From Chromatiales bacterium (GTDB taxonomy: Bacteria > Pseudomonadota > Gammaproteobacteria > Steroidobacterales > GCA-2729495): DNA of 64,000 bases. The translations under genes and the position numbers were made by a program. The notes below the pieces were generated by a model, which was not told where the DNA came from, did not search any database, and worked only from the letters and a program-made list of their open reading frames with translations. The stretch is taken from contig CP070671.1 in NCBI GenBank assembly GCA_020351875.1, positions 3,040,806-3,104,805 of the forward strand. Reading direction: 5' to 3'. Positions 25,766-33,348 of this stretch are shown piece by piece; the first letter of the stretch is position 1, and every line of letters starts with the position of its first letter.

Positions 25766-27228
25766 GGTTCCCGGCTCGACAGGTGCGCGACAGCCGTTTC
25801 ACCGGGGCCGCCGATCAGATCGATAAGCGGCGCCGCGAACACCCCGAGCGTCAATGCCAGCAGGGCCAGCGCGAACGCGGCCCAGGCCATTGACGCCGGG
25901 GCGCCGGAGGCATCGACCGGTTTGTCATCGACGGTAAAGGCGTGGCCCAGTACACGGAACACATAGGCGGCGGACAACAGGCCGCCGGCAACGACGACCA
26001 CTGCCCAGCCCCACTCGCCCTGTGCAAACGCGGCTTCGATGAGCAGCCACTTGCCGATGAAGTTGCCGCTGGGCGGCAGCCCCATGATGCAGACTCCGCC
26101 GACCGCGAACGCGGCCAGTGTCACCGGCAATTCCCGGGCGACGCGATGCAGATCCTGGATGCGGTCGTGGCCAAGACATTTGTGCATGTTGCCGGCCGCC
26201 AGGAACATGGCCGCTTTGGCCAGCGCGTGCCCGAGAATGAACACCGTGACGCCCTGCAAAGCACTGCGGGACTGAGCCAGCGGAAAGAACAGGAACAGGT
26301 AACCGATCTGGGCCACGGTGGAATACGCAATGAGCAGCTTCAGCCGCGCCTGGCGCAGAGCCTGGAGCGAACCCCACACGATCGCGAGTGCGCCGAGCAG
26401 GCCCAGCAAGGTGCCAACCGCTTCCGGCGCACCGGCGAAAGGCGCATACCACAGCCGCAACAGCACGTAGAACGGCGCCTTCACGACCAGCGCGGACAAC
26501 AGCGCGCTGACCGGCGAGGGCGCATACGAGTGCGCACCCGGCAACCAGAAATGCACCGGGAACAGCGCGCCCTTGACGGCCAGTCCGGCGGTCATCAGGC
26601 CGAGTGCCGCCCAGGTTGCAGGCGTCCAGGTGGCACGTTCAGCCAAGGCGGCCAGATCCAGCACGCCCGCGGTGTGATACAGCAGGGCCACGCCCAGCAG
26701 GTAGGCCAGCGATGCGACGATGCTGGCCAGCAGGTAACGCAGTGCGGCGGCCACCGCACGTTGTTCGTCCGCGAGTGCAACCAGTGCCACGGCCGACAGG
26801 GATAGCAGCTCGAGCGTGACGTAGAGATTGAACGCATCGGCCGACAGCAACAAGGCGTTCAGGGCGGCGTGCAGGAACAGGCTGATTGGCCAGAACAGCG
26901 GCCCGATGGCCGTGCGCGCCAGGTAATCGCGCGAGTAGAACAACGTGGCCAGCACGACGACAGCCGCAACCACGAGCAATACGCCGCTCAACGGATCTGC
27001 GTACAGATCGATGCCAAGGGGCGCCCCCCAGCCCCCAAGTGAATAGCGGTGCGGCCCCTGTTCGGTCACCAGATCGAGCAGCGCCAGAGCCGCCACGCCC
27101 ATGAACAGCGCATTCGCGAGCGCGATGGCCGCAGCCACGCGCGGCAGCAGGAACGCGATGAGGGCGGCCGCAAGCGGCGACACGATCAGCCAGACGACCC
27201 ACGTTGACCCTGGTTCCAACGCGGTCAC
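25762..27228 (-). CDS. mrpD: Mrp antiporter subunit D
   Basis: Antiporter-like subunit of 488 aa, next to mrpC as in standard Mrp operons. TM5 Glu is seen in LYVTLELLSLSAVALVAL and TM7 Lys in LAVKGALFPVHFWLPGAHS. PSPVSALLSALVVKAPFYVLLR carries the next conserved Lys, and GHALAKAAMFLAAG the TM12 region. The start is GTG 27228, whose GTGA overlaps the mrpC stop. The longer open frame upstream is not related. It should exchange Na+ or another monovalent cation for protons in the assembled complex. Confidence 0.88.
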   Translation of the reverse strand: MTALEPGSTWVVWLIVSPLAAALIAFLLPRVAAAIALANALFMGVAALALLDLVTEQGPHRYSLGGWGAPLGIDLYADPLSGVLLVVAAVVVLATLFYSRDYLARTAIGPLFWPISLFLHAALNALLLSADAFNLYVTLELLSLSAVALVALADEQRAVAAALRYLLASIVASLAYLLGVALLYHTAGVLDLAALAERATWTPATWAALGLMTAGLAVKGALFPVHFWLPGAHSYAPSPVSALLSALVVKAPFYVLLRLWYAPFAGAPEAVGTLLGLLGALAIVWGSLQALRQARLKLLIAYSTVAQIGYLFLFFPLAQSRSALQGVTVFILGHALAKAAMFLAAGNMHKCLGHDRIQDLHRVARELPVTLAAFAVGGVCIMGLPPSGNFIGKWLLIEAAFAQGEWGWAVVVVAGGLLSAAYVFRVLGHAFTVDDKPVDASGAPASMAWAAFALALLALTLGVFAAPLIDLIGGPGETAVAHLSSREP

Positions 27229-27539
27229 GGGCCGGCTCCAGGAGTGTCTTCGACTGTGGGCGCGCTGACATTGGCCCGCAGGCGTTGCGTGAGCACGATT
27301 GCCATCGCGGTCGCGGAGACCGCCACCACGATTCCGGTAATCACCATGGCATGGGGTACGGGGTCCGCCACCAGGCCGGGCGTTCTGCGCGCGAGCGCCA
27401 CCAGCACCAGGAACACCCCGCTGCTCATCACGTTCACCGCCAGGATGGCCCGCAACGGTGCCGTCGCCAGGATGACCGCGCGCAGCGCAATGCAAAAAAG
27501 CGCGATACCGGCCAGGCTGTAGAGCACCGGCACGCTCAC
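27225..27539 (-). CDS. mrpC: Mrp antiporter subunit C (NuoK-like)
   Basis: A 104-aa three-helix protein homologous to NuoK/MnhC. The middle helix region LRAILAVNVMSSGVFLVLVAL and DPVPHAMVITGIVVAVSATAMAIVL are characteristic. It is required for complex assembly and ion translocation in known Mrp systems. ATG 27539 overlaps the stop of mrpB (ATGA), and its own stop overlaps the GTG of mrpD, so all three are translationally coupled. Confidence 0.9.
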   Translation of the reverse strand: MSVPVLYSLAGIALFCIALRAVILATAPLRAILAVNVMSSGVFLVLVALARRTPGLVADPVPHAMVITGIVVAVSATAMAIVLTQRLRANVSAPTVEDTPGAGP

Positions 27540-28252
27540 GGCTGGTCAATGCTCGCTGTGGTGTCAGTCCTGCTCGCGCGACCGCGCAGTACGCTGAGAA
27601 ACATGTCGAGCAATATCACGGCGATCGACACCGTGGCGCAGATTTCGAGCACCAGGATGATCGTGGCCGCCCCGCTTGCCGGATAAGCAAGAAACTCTTG
27701 GCCGCCCAGCACGACTGCCACACCCACGCAGATGAATGCCGAGAGTCCCAGGACCAGCGCTACGCGCAGTGGCCAGCCGGACAGGCGCTGCGGCCAGCCG
27801 CTGCCGGCCAGGACCAGCATGACGCCAGCGGCGGCCAGGATGCCGCCAGCCTGGAATGCCCCGCCCGGGGCGCTGCCGCCGGCCCACAACAGGTAGCCCG
27901 CGACGACCAGCATCACCGGGGCCTGGATGCTGGCCAGAGACTCCAGTACGTCGCCGGGGTCGCGCTGTGGGCGCAGCTGGCCACGACGCATGGTCCAGAT
28001 GGCCAGTAGCGCCAGCAACAGCACCGCAATTTCCAGCAAGGTGTCGTAGCCACGGAAGTTCAGCAGCACCGCCGTGACCGGATTCGCTGCCCCGGTCCCG
28101 GGCAGTTCGGCGCGCACGGCTGCGGCCAGACCGGTCGGTTCGGCCGGCAGGGACAGCATTGCGAACGCAAGTCCCGCAAACACCAGCGCGACAGCCAACG
28201 TGCTCCCAAAGCGCGCGAGCCGCGCGAGCGTGTCGCGCTCAGGGTTCGTCAT
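27536..28252 (-). CDS. mrpB: Mrp antiporter subunit B with MrpA-tail-like N-terminus
   Basis: A 238-aa membrane protein. The N-terminal ~100 residues contain NPVTAVLLNFRGYDTLLEIAVLLLALLAI, which corresponds to the MbhE-like end of MrpA. The C-terminal part is MnhB-like (GYLLWAGGSAPGGAFQAGGILAAAGVMLVL). So a piece of MrpA is carried at the front of MrpB, as in Mbh/Mrp group-2 complexes. Of two ATGs, 28252 has GGAG at better spacing than 28258. The start overlaps the preceding MbhD-like gene by 14 bases and the stop overlaps mrpC by four. Confidence 0.85.
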   Translation of the reverse strand: MTNPERDTLARLARFGSTLAVALVFAGLAFAMLSLPAEPTGLAAAVRAELPGTGAANPVTAVLLNFRGYDTLLEIAVLLLALLAIWTMRRGQLRPQRDPGDVLESLASIQAPVMLVVAGYLLWAGGSAPGGAFQAGGILAAAGVMLVLAGSGWPQRLSGWPLRVALVLGLSAFICVGVAVVLGGQEFLAYPASGAATIILVLEICATVSIAVILLDMFLSVLRGRASRTDTTASIDQP

Positions 28253-28502
28253 CGTCATCTCCGGAACGCTGAACGCCGCCAAAGGCAGCGAGCAGCAGCG
28301 CGCCGGTCAGACCGGCGCTGACCGCGACTTCCGCAAGCGCAACATCGATCGCATCCAGCCGTACCCAGGCCAGGCCCATGGCCAGACCGAATGCGACGAA
28401 CAGCACGATGGCCCGGAACAGGGATTCGCTCGTCAGTGCGCGCCAGCCAAGCCAGACGATCAGGGCCGCCAGCAACAGGTCGAACAGGAATGCGACATCC
28501 AT
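28239..28502 (-). CDS. MbhD/DUF4040-like subunit (split MrpA piece)
   Basis: An 87-aa, three-helix protein of the DUF4040/MbhD type, equivalent to an internal segment of canonical MrpA. It shows LLLAALIVWLGWRALTSESLFRAIVLFVAFGLAMGLAWVRLDA and LAEVAVSAGLTGALLL, the last holding the conserved Glu. In classical Mrp operons this is fused into MrpA; here it stands alone. ATG 28502 shares its A with the mrpG stop (TGATG), and its end overlaps mrpB. Confidence 0.85.
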   Translation of the reverse strand: MDVAFLFDLLLAALIVWLGWRALTSESLFRAIVLFVAFGLAMGLAWVRLDAIDVALAEVAVSAGLTGALLLAAFGGVQRSGDDDDEP

Positions 28503-28807
28503 CAACGCACCCTCCACGGTCGAACACCGTTGCGCAGCGCCGTCCTCGCGATCAGGTGGCCGACCGAGGACGAAGCCAGCAACACGAGCAACCAGATCAC
28601 AATGAGCTTCAGCGCTGCCGCCAGTGAAGTTGCCTGCGCGGCGAGTCCCAATACGACCAGGCCCAGGCCGACGTTGTCGGCCTTCGTCAGGGCGTGCAGG
28701 CGGGTATAGAGATCGGGAAAGCGCAGCAGGCCGATGGTGCCCGCGACGAAGAACAGCGCGCCGGCCGTCAGTAACGCGACGGTAATGCCGTCAAGCACGA
28801 GGGCCAT
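28502..28807 (-). CDS. mrpG: Mrp antiporter subunit G
   Basis: A 101-aa three-helix protein with the MnhG signature GALFFVAGTIGLLRFPDLYTRLHALTKADNVG. The ATG at 28807 lies inside the last codons of mrpF (17-base overlap), and its stop shares bases with the start of the MbhD-like gene. In known Mrp systems MrpG is an accessory but required membrane subunit. Confidence 0.9.
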   Translation of the reverse strand: MALVLDGITVALLTAGALFFVAGTIGLLRFPDLYTRLHALTKADNVGLGLVVLGLAAQATSLAAALKLIVIWLLVLLASSSVGHLIARTALRNGVRPWRVR

Positions 28808-29069
28808 CGTCTTCGCTCTCTCGCCACGCCCGGCGGACAAACGCCACCACGGTGACTGCCGCCAGCAATGCAAACACCAGCGCGACATCGACCAGTACAG
28901 AGGTGTCGCTGGCCCGGTCGACCAGGAGCAATACCGCGACCGCGGCCGTACCGAACAGCTGGCCGGCCAGCATGCGGTCCCCGGGCGTCGGGCCGCGAAG
29001 CACCCGGTACATCCCCCCGCACAGGGACGCGAGCAGCACGACCGCGACTGCCAGGTAGAAGGTGGTCAT
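28791..29069 (-). CDS. mrpF: Mrp antiporter subunit F
   Basis: A 92-aa three-helix protein matching MnhF/MrpF: MYRVLRGPTPGDRMLAGQLFGTAAVAVLLL followed by DVALVFALLAAVTVVAFVRRA. The ATG at 29069 overlaps the stop of mrpE by four bases. MrpF members have been linked to cation or bile-salt export as part of the complex. Confidence 0.9.
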   Translation of the reverse strand: MTTFYLAVAVVLLASLCGGMYRVLRGPTPGDRMLAGQLFGTAAVAVLLLVDRASDTSVLVDVALVFALLAAVTVVAFVRRAWRESEDDGPRA

Positions 29070-29581
29070 TCCGCCCCGCCCGTATTCGGCAAGCCGAACA
29101 GATCAGCCACCCGTCTTTCCAGGCGCTGGAAGGCTTCCGGGAACGGCCCGCGCGCATTCAGCACATGCACGAACAGCGTGTGGCCTCTCAGGTCTGCACT
29201 GAGCGTTCCCGGGAGCAGTGTCACCACATTCGCCATCGCGACCCGGGCCACGGCATCCTCGAGCTGCAACTCGTAGTGCAGCAACGCTGGCTCGATTGGC
29301 ATGCGCGGATGCACGGCACGCGAGGCCACGTCGATGCCGCCCAGCAATGAGTTCCACGCGAAGTAAGGCACGAAACGGGCGAGCCCGCCGAGCGACAGGC
29401 GCATCACGGGCATCAGTGCGCAGCTCGCGATGGCGGCAAGAACGATAACCGGGATACCAAAGGCCCAGCCCCTGCCGCCACTGAGAACCGCCCACAGCGC
29501 CGCAAACAACAGCACGTGCAGACTCATGCGCAGGGCGTTCCAACGTCCGGAACCGAACCCGTTCCCGGCAACTGAGGACAT
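29066..29581 (-). CDS. mrpE: Mrp antiporter subunit E
   Basis: A 171-aa protein and the first gene of the nine-gene Mrp-type operon (mrpE-F-G-mbhD-B-C-D plus two antiporter-like genes, 29581 down to 22548). It has two N-terminal helices and a cytosolic domain with MANVVTLLPGTLSADLRGHTLFVHVL, the MnhE hallmark. Starting an Mrp operon with E rather than A fits the group in which MrpA is split. Neighbouring genes overlap throughout, so the complex is probably made as one polycistron. The promoter should lie in 29582-29690, where no consensus was recognised. Confidence 0.9.
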   Translation of the reverse strand: MSSVAGNGFGSGRWNALRMSLHVLLFAALWAVLSGGRGWAFGIPVIVLAAIASCALMPVMRLSLGGLARFVPYFAWNSLLGGIDVASRAVHPRMPIEPALLHYELQLEDAVARVAMANVVTLLPGTLSADLRGHTLFVHVLNARGPFPEAFQRLERRVADLFGLPNTGGAE

Positions 29582-29653
29582 GCCAACTCCCCCCCCGACA
29601 GCCGGGATCAGACCCGGTGCCGCTCGACGCTAGCGGTCTGTGATCTCTTTTAC

Positions 29654-29670
29654 CACGGGCCAGGCCCGTG
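29654..29670. repeat. Short perfect inverted repeat upstream of mrpE
   Basis: CACGGGC-CAG-GCCCGTG forms a seven-pair hairpin between the membrane-protein gene at 29691 and mrpE. No T-run follows on either strand, so it is not a standard intrinsic terminator. It could be a weak terminator or an operator for the Mrp operon. Confidence 0.4.
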
Positions 29671-29690
29671 CACCCGCAAGAAAATGAGTT

Positions 29691-30500
29691 TCATGTTTCT
29701 TGCCCCCGGATGACCACCGTCAGTGCGGCACCGAACAGCAGCAGGGTCGTCAGGTTCGCCAGTGGATAGGCGAGCACGTCCTTCCAGTATTCCGGGTAGG
29801 CCCCGAAGAACGCGCCCACCTCGGCGAGGGAAAACAGGACGACCCCAACCGGGATGGCATAGCGAAAGGCCATGCCCGGGCGCGGGATCCTGAACAGGCG
29901 CCACAGCAGATACGCGCTCCACGCGAGCATTCCGGTATAAAACGCCGTGCCTAGCCAACCGCCGAGATACAGGAACAGGACAAAGATGCACCATTGCACG
30001 AACAGCGTTTCCATCGCGGTGATGCGGGCATAGCTGCGCCGCATGCCGGGTGTCGGCTCGCCGGGCGACCAGTGCAGCCGGCGCAGAATCCAGCGCATGA
30101 AGTTGCAGCGGGTCTCGCGGTTCATGAGGCCGTAGACCAAAAACACACCCAACAGGATGGTCGTGGTGGACATCAGCAGCGCGTAACGCCCATCCAGCGG
30201 AAAGCCGCCAAAGTCAACGGAAGGCACCTGGAACTGGTCGGCAAAGAAACGCAGGCAGCCTTCCGCCAGTCCGTGCCACATGAGCATGCCGCCGGTGTAG
30301 CCGGCAATGGACGCCGCCAGTTCGCCCCACTGCAGGGCCGCGGCCACCAGCACGGCCCCGGCCAGCCCCATCAGCACGAAACCCCAGAAGGCCCAGTCGC
30401 CGCCAACGTTCAACACGATCCGGTTCACGGTGCGCACCAGGGGCTGACCGGCAACGGTCACGATCAGGACAAGCACGCCAAGTAAGGGTCTGCGCAGCAT
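29691..30500 (-). CDS. Polytopic membrane protein, unknown function
   Basis: A 269-aa protein with about seven hydrophobic helices (near residues 5-22, 36-58, 65-80, 105-122, 165-185, 190-205, 215-262). I do not recognise the family. There is a conserved-looking cytosolic loop with RETRCNFMRWILRRLHW between helices 4 and 5. It lies upstream of the Mrp operon on the same strand but 109 bases away, with an inverted repeat between, so it may or may not be co-transcribed. Confidence 0.6.
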   Translation of the reverse strand: MLRRPLLGVLVLIVTVAGQPLVRTVNRIVLNVGGDWAFWGFVLMGLAGAVLVAAALQWGELAASIAGYTGGMLMWHGLAEGCLRFFADQFQVPSVDFGGFPLDGRYALLMSTTTILLGVFLVYGLMNRETRCNFMRWILRRLHWSPGEPTPGMRRSYARITAMETLFVQWCIFVLFLYLGGWLGTAFYTGMLAWSAYLLWRLFRIPRPGMAFRYAIPVGVVLFSLAEVGAFFGAYPEYWKDVLAYPLANLTTLLLFGAALTVVIRGQET

Positions 30501-30654
30501 CGGCCAAGCCTACCGTATGAAGCCGGCGCGGCGGCCCGGGCCGCTGCGCCCGAACCCCAGCGCCGTTTGGCCAAGGATGCGGTAAGCCCTTGATTTTTCA
30601 ACCATATTATGTTAACTTTGCTTCCGCAACAACACCAACAACGGGAGAAAGGTC

Positions 30655-31359
30655 ATGGACCGAAAAACGCTTCTTGCGTCCGCATCTCTCCTCGCCCTGA
30701 GCCTGGGCAGCACGGCAGCACTGGCCGACGTGATGGAAACCTACGTTGGCATCAACGCGCGCAGTCCCGGCGATGTCGTGGCTGCGATCGATCGTTTCTT
30801 CTCGACCGACGCGGCCAAAGGCTACAAGGTCTTCCTGGTGCGCTCGGTATTCGACGGCGCGGATCCCGCCAGCCATTTCCTGGTCAGCGAGTACGACAGC
30901 TATGCCGCGTACGAAGACATGGTGGGCAAGCGCTACAGCTCCGACGCTTGGGGTAACGCAATGGGCGCCGTGCTCGCTGCCGGGACACCCATTCGAAACG
31001 GTTTCGGCATTATCCGCGCCGACTACGGCGAGGGCTGGCCCGAGCGCGACAACTTTGTCATGGTGTATTCCATCAACGTGACGGACTCGGCCGCTTATGC
31101 GAAGGCGTTCGACAAGCTCGCCAACTCCGAGACCGGCAAGAAGGCGCCGGGCATTACGCGGTTGATGGAGAACCGTTCCGCAGGCCAGGCACCCACACAC
31201 TACGTGGTGATGTCGGCACCGAGCTTCGCCTCGCTGAATGAACACCTAGACATGATGTTCGCGAGTGACGACTACAAGAAGTTCAGTGACGATGTCGAAG
31301 ACATCCGCACGATCGTCGGGACCGCGACCTACAGCAAAGTCAAGGCCTGGGAGAAATAG
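30655..31359 (+). CDS. Exported protein, possible dimeric alpha/beta-barrel duplication
   Basis: A 234-aa protein with a signal peptide (about residues 1-24, cut near ALADVMET). The mature part appears to be two related halves, one around GYKVFLVRSVFDGADPASHFLV and one around THYVVMSAPSFASLNEHLDM. Each has the beta-strand/amphipathic-helix rhythm of dimeric alpha/beta-barrel (ABM-like) domains. I do not recognise a specific family. AGAAAGG lies just before ATG 30655. It is divergent from the membrane-protein gene at 29691, with 154 bases between. Confidence 0.65.
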   Translation: MDRKTLLASASLLALSLGSTAALADVMETYVGINARSPGDVVAAIDRFFSTDAAKGYKVFLVRSVFDGADPASHFLVSEYDSYAAYEDMVGKRYSSDAWGNAMGAVLAAGTPIRNGFGIIRADYGEGWPERDNFVMVYSINVTDSAAYAKAFDKLANSETGKKAPGITRLMENRSAGQAPTHYVVMSAPSFASLNEHLDMMFASDDYKKFSDDVEDIRTIVGTATYSKVKAWEK

Positions 31360-31401
31360 GCTCTCCCAGTCTACTGGATGACTGGAGCTGGGGCGAGGTG
31401 G

Positions 31402-31962
31402 CTAGTTGCCCTCGCCCTGCTCCAGCCGATCGGCGAGTCCCGCGTAACCGATTGTCGGCAACACCGCCGCGCCCGTCTGGCGTGCAGTTGAATCGTCAAC
31501 ATCGACACCCACACCGTCGACGAAGCGATTGAAGAAGTTCTGCACGGCGCAGATACTGACCACGTCCACCAGCGCCTGTTCATCCCAGCCGGCCGCCAGG
31601 ATTGCATCGGCGTCAGCCTGCGTCATGCGGCTGGGGGTCAGCGTCAGCTTCTGCACGTAGCGGAGGATTGGCTTGAGGCGATCATCGACGCTGGCGCTGT
31701 CGATACCGATCATCAACTCATCAAACACGGCTTCGTCGATACCGAAGGCGGCCGCCACCGGTCGGTGGGAGTGGTAGCAGAAGTTACAGGCATTCTGCGC
31801 TGAACCGTAGGCAAAGATGAGTTCCCGCTCGGCGACGCTGAGCGGCGAATCCCCGCGCATGATGTCGTCGATCAGGCGCAGCATCAGCGTTGCCCGCACC
31901 GGGTGCTGCTGCATCACCTCGGTCAGGTTCGTGGGGCCAGGGCTGGAGGGCAGAAAAGACAT
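31402..31962 (-). CDS. AhpD-like/peroxidase-related CMD-family protein
   Basis: A 186-aa cytosolic protein of the alkylhydroperoxidase AhpD/peroxidase-related group. The redox motif CNFCYHSH (CxxC plus His) lies near residue 59, preceded by SVAERELIFAYGSAQNA. The C-terminal half has ALVDVVSICAVQNFFNRFVDG, typical of the uncharacterised peroxidase-related subfamily. It stands alone, divergent from the radical SAM gene at 32124 with a 161-bp gap, and convergent with the exported protein gene. Together with genes at 463 and 37640 it is the third CMD-fold protein in this window. Confidence 0.88.
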   Translation of the reverse strand: MSFLPSSPGPTNLTEVMQQHPVRATLMLRLIDDIMRGDSPLSVAERELIFAYGSAQNACNFCYHSHRPVAAAFGIDEAVFDELMIGIDSASVDDRLKPILRYVQKLTLTPSRMTQADADAILAAGWDEQALVDVVSICAVQNFFNRFVDGVGVDVDDSTARQTGAAVLPTIGYAGLADRLEQGEGN

Positions 31963-32123
31963 GGGCGGCTGACCTCAATTTGACGCTGTGGCCGCTACCT
32001 TAGCAAAGGCCGGGCCGCACCCGGGGGACTTCCCAGCCTGGCAATCGGGACCTAGGTAGGTCTCCGGATTGCGAGCGCTGCCCGGCGCCGGATGATGGCG
32101 CTATCAGCCCGACCGAGGCGCTA

Positions 32124-33065
32124 ATGGCAACCACTGTTCAGCATTTCCGAGCGCGCTACCTGGACCTCGCGGAACCGGGACGGCTCGCCGAGCGTGTCGA
32201 GCGGGCCTACCGGCAGATGGAAGACTGCGATCTCTGCGCGCGTTACTGCCACGTGAACCGTCGTGAGTCGATTCGCGGCGCCGTGTGCCGAACGGGTGAG
32301 CGCGCGGTCGTGCACAGCTATGGGCCGCACCACGGCGAAGAAAACCCGCTGCGCGGCAGCTGTGGGTCCGGAACCATCTTTTTCAGCTGGTGCAACCTGC
32401 GCTGCGTGTTCTGTCAGAACTGGGACATCAACCAGAAAGGCCTGGGGCGGGAAAGCGAGGCCGCAGAGCTGGCCACGATGATGCTCGAGCTGCAGAACCA
32501 GGGCTGCCACAACATCAATCTGGTCTCACCCAGCCACGTCGTCGCGCAGATCATCGCGGCCGTGGACATCGCGGCCCGGCAGGGCCTGGTACTGCCGCTG
32601 GTCTACAACACGGGCGGTTACGACAGTCTCGAGGCACTGCAGCTGCTGGACGGCATCATCGATATCTACATGCCCGACATGAAGTACGGTGATACGGAGA
32701 AAGCCCACCGGTATTCGCATGTCAGGGACTACGTGAAATACAACCAGGCGGCCGTCCTGGAAATGCACCGCCAGGTCGGCGACCTGGTGCTGGACGACCA
32801 GGGCATCGCGCAGCGCGGCTTACTGGTGCGCCACCTGGTGCTGCCGCAAAACGTGTCCGGCACGGACCAGGTACTGGAATTCCTGGCCACGCAGGTATCG
32901 CGGAATACCTACCTGAACCTGATGGACCAGTATCACCCGTGTTACCGCGCCGAAGACAATCCGCCGCTCGACCGGCGAATTACGTCCGGCGAATTTCGCC
33001 AGGCCTTGCAATGGGCGAAGGAACTGGGCCTGGCACGGCTGGACCACCGGCACGCCCGTTTCTAG
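32124..33065 (+). CDS. PflX/PflA-like radical SAM protein
   Basis: A 313-aa radical SAM enzyme of the pyruvate formate-lyase-activase-like (PflX) group. The SAM cluster motif is C90-NLR-C94-VF-C97, and an additional N-terminal set C35, C38, C42 and C55 (CDLCARYC, GAVC) is typical of this group. YNTGGYDS and DIYMPDMKYGD are further conserved blocks. The glycyl-radical substrate is unknown and no glycyl-radical enzyme is in the window, so the target lies elsewhere or the enzyme does something else. Its last four bases overlap the end of the small convergent gene at 33062. Confidence 0.88.
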   Translation: MATTVQHFRARYLDLAEPGRLAERVERAYRQMEDCDLCARYCHVNRRESIRGAVCRTGERAVVHSYGPHHGEENPLRGSCGSGTIFFSWCNLRCVFCQNWDINQKGLGRESEAAELATMMLELQNQGCHNINLVSPSHVVAQIIAAVDIAARQGLVLPLVYNTGGYDSLEALQLLDGIIDIYMPDMKYGDTEKAHRYSHVRDYVKYNQAAVLEMHRQVGDLVLDDQGIAQRGLLVRHLVLPQNVSGTDQVLEFLATQVSRNTYLNLMDQYHPCYRAEDNPPLDRRITSGEFRQALQWAKELGLARLDHRHARF

Positions 33066-33313
33066 CCCTTCGTGTACATCGTCAGCTCCCAGCGATGCCT
33101 GCGCACATCGTGGCGCAGGATGTAGGTATCTCCATCGGACCCTCGGCACTTGAAGTAGCGGTGTGCCGGATCGAGCCAGCGATCCAGTACCTCGACGACC
33201 TGTACGGTGCGGTCACCGAGCCGGAACTCGCGCGGCTCTTCTTCCCCCCGGTAGCCGGCATAGCAGGTCACTTCAAGGCCCCGGTCATGTTCCGACTCAG
33301 GGGCCACCGGCAA
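33062..33313 (-). CDS. Small conserved cytosolic protein, unknown
   Basis: An 83-aa soluble protein with a compact beta-rich look (LEVTCYAGYRG, REFRLGDRTVQVVEVLDRW, YFKCRGSDGDTYILRHD, RWELTMYTK). It lacks a signal peptide and has two Cys residues. I do not recognise a named family. It is convergent with the PflX-like gene (four-base overlap) and lies 36 bases downstream of the CapA-like gene on the same strand. Confidence 0.65.
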   Translation of the reverse strand: MPVAPESEHDRGLEVTCYAGYRGEEEPREFRLGDRTVQVVEVLDRWLDPAHRYFKCRGSDGDTYILRHDVRRHRWELTMYTKG

Positions 33314-33348
33314 TCTCCAGCTGTGGCTGCCTGGCAGCGATCACGTTC

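Noticed and set aside
22548-29581. Complex I or membrane-bound hydrogenase operon
   Set aside because: NuoL/M/K-like subunits are present, but there is no NiFe large/small subunit, no NuoB/C/D and no ferredoxin; MrpE, F and G mark it as an Mrp-type antiporter.
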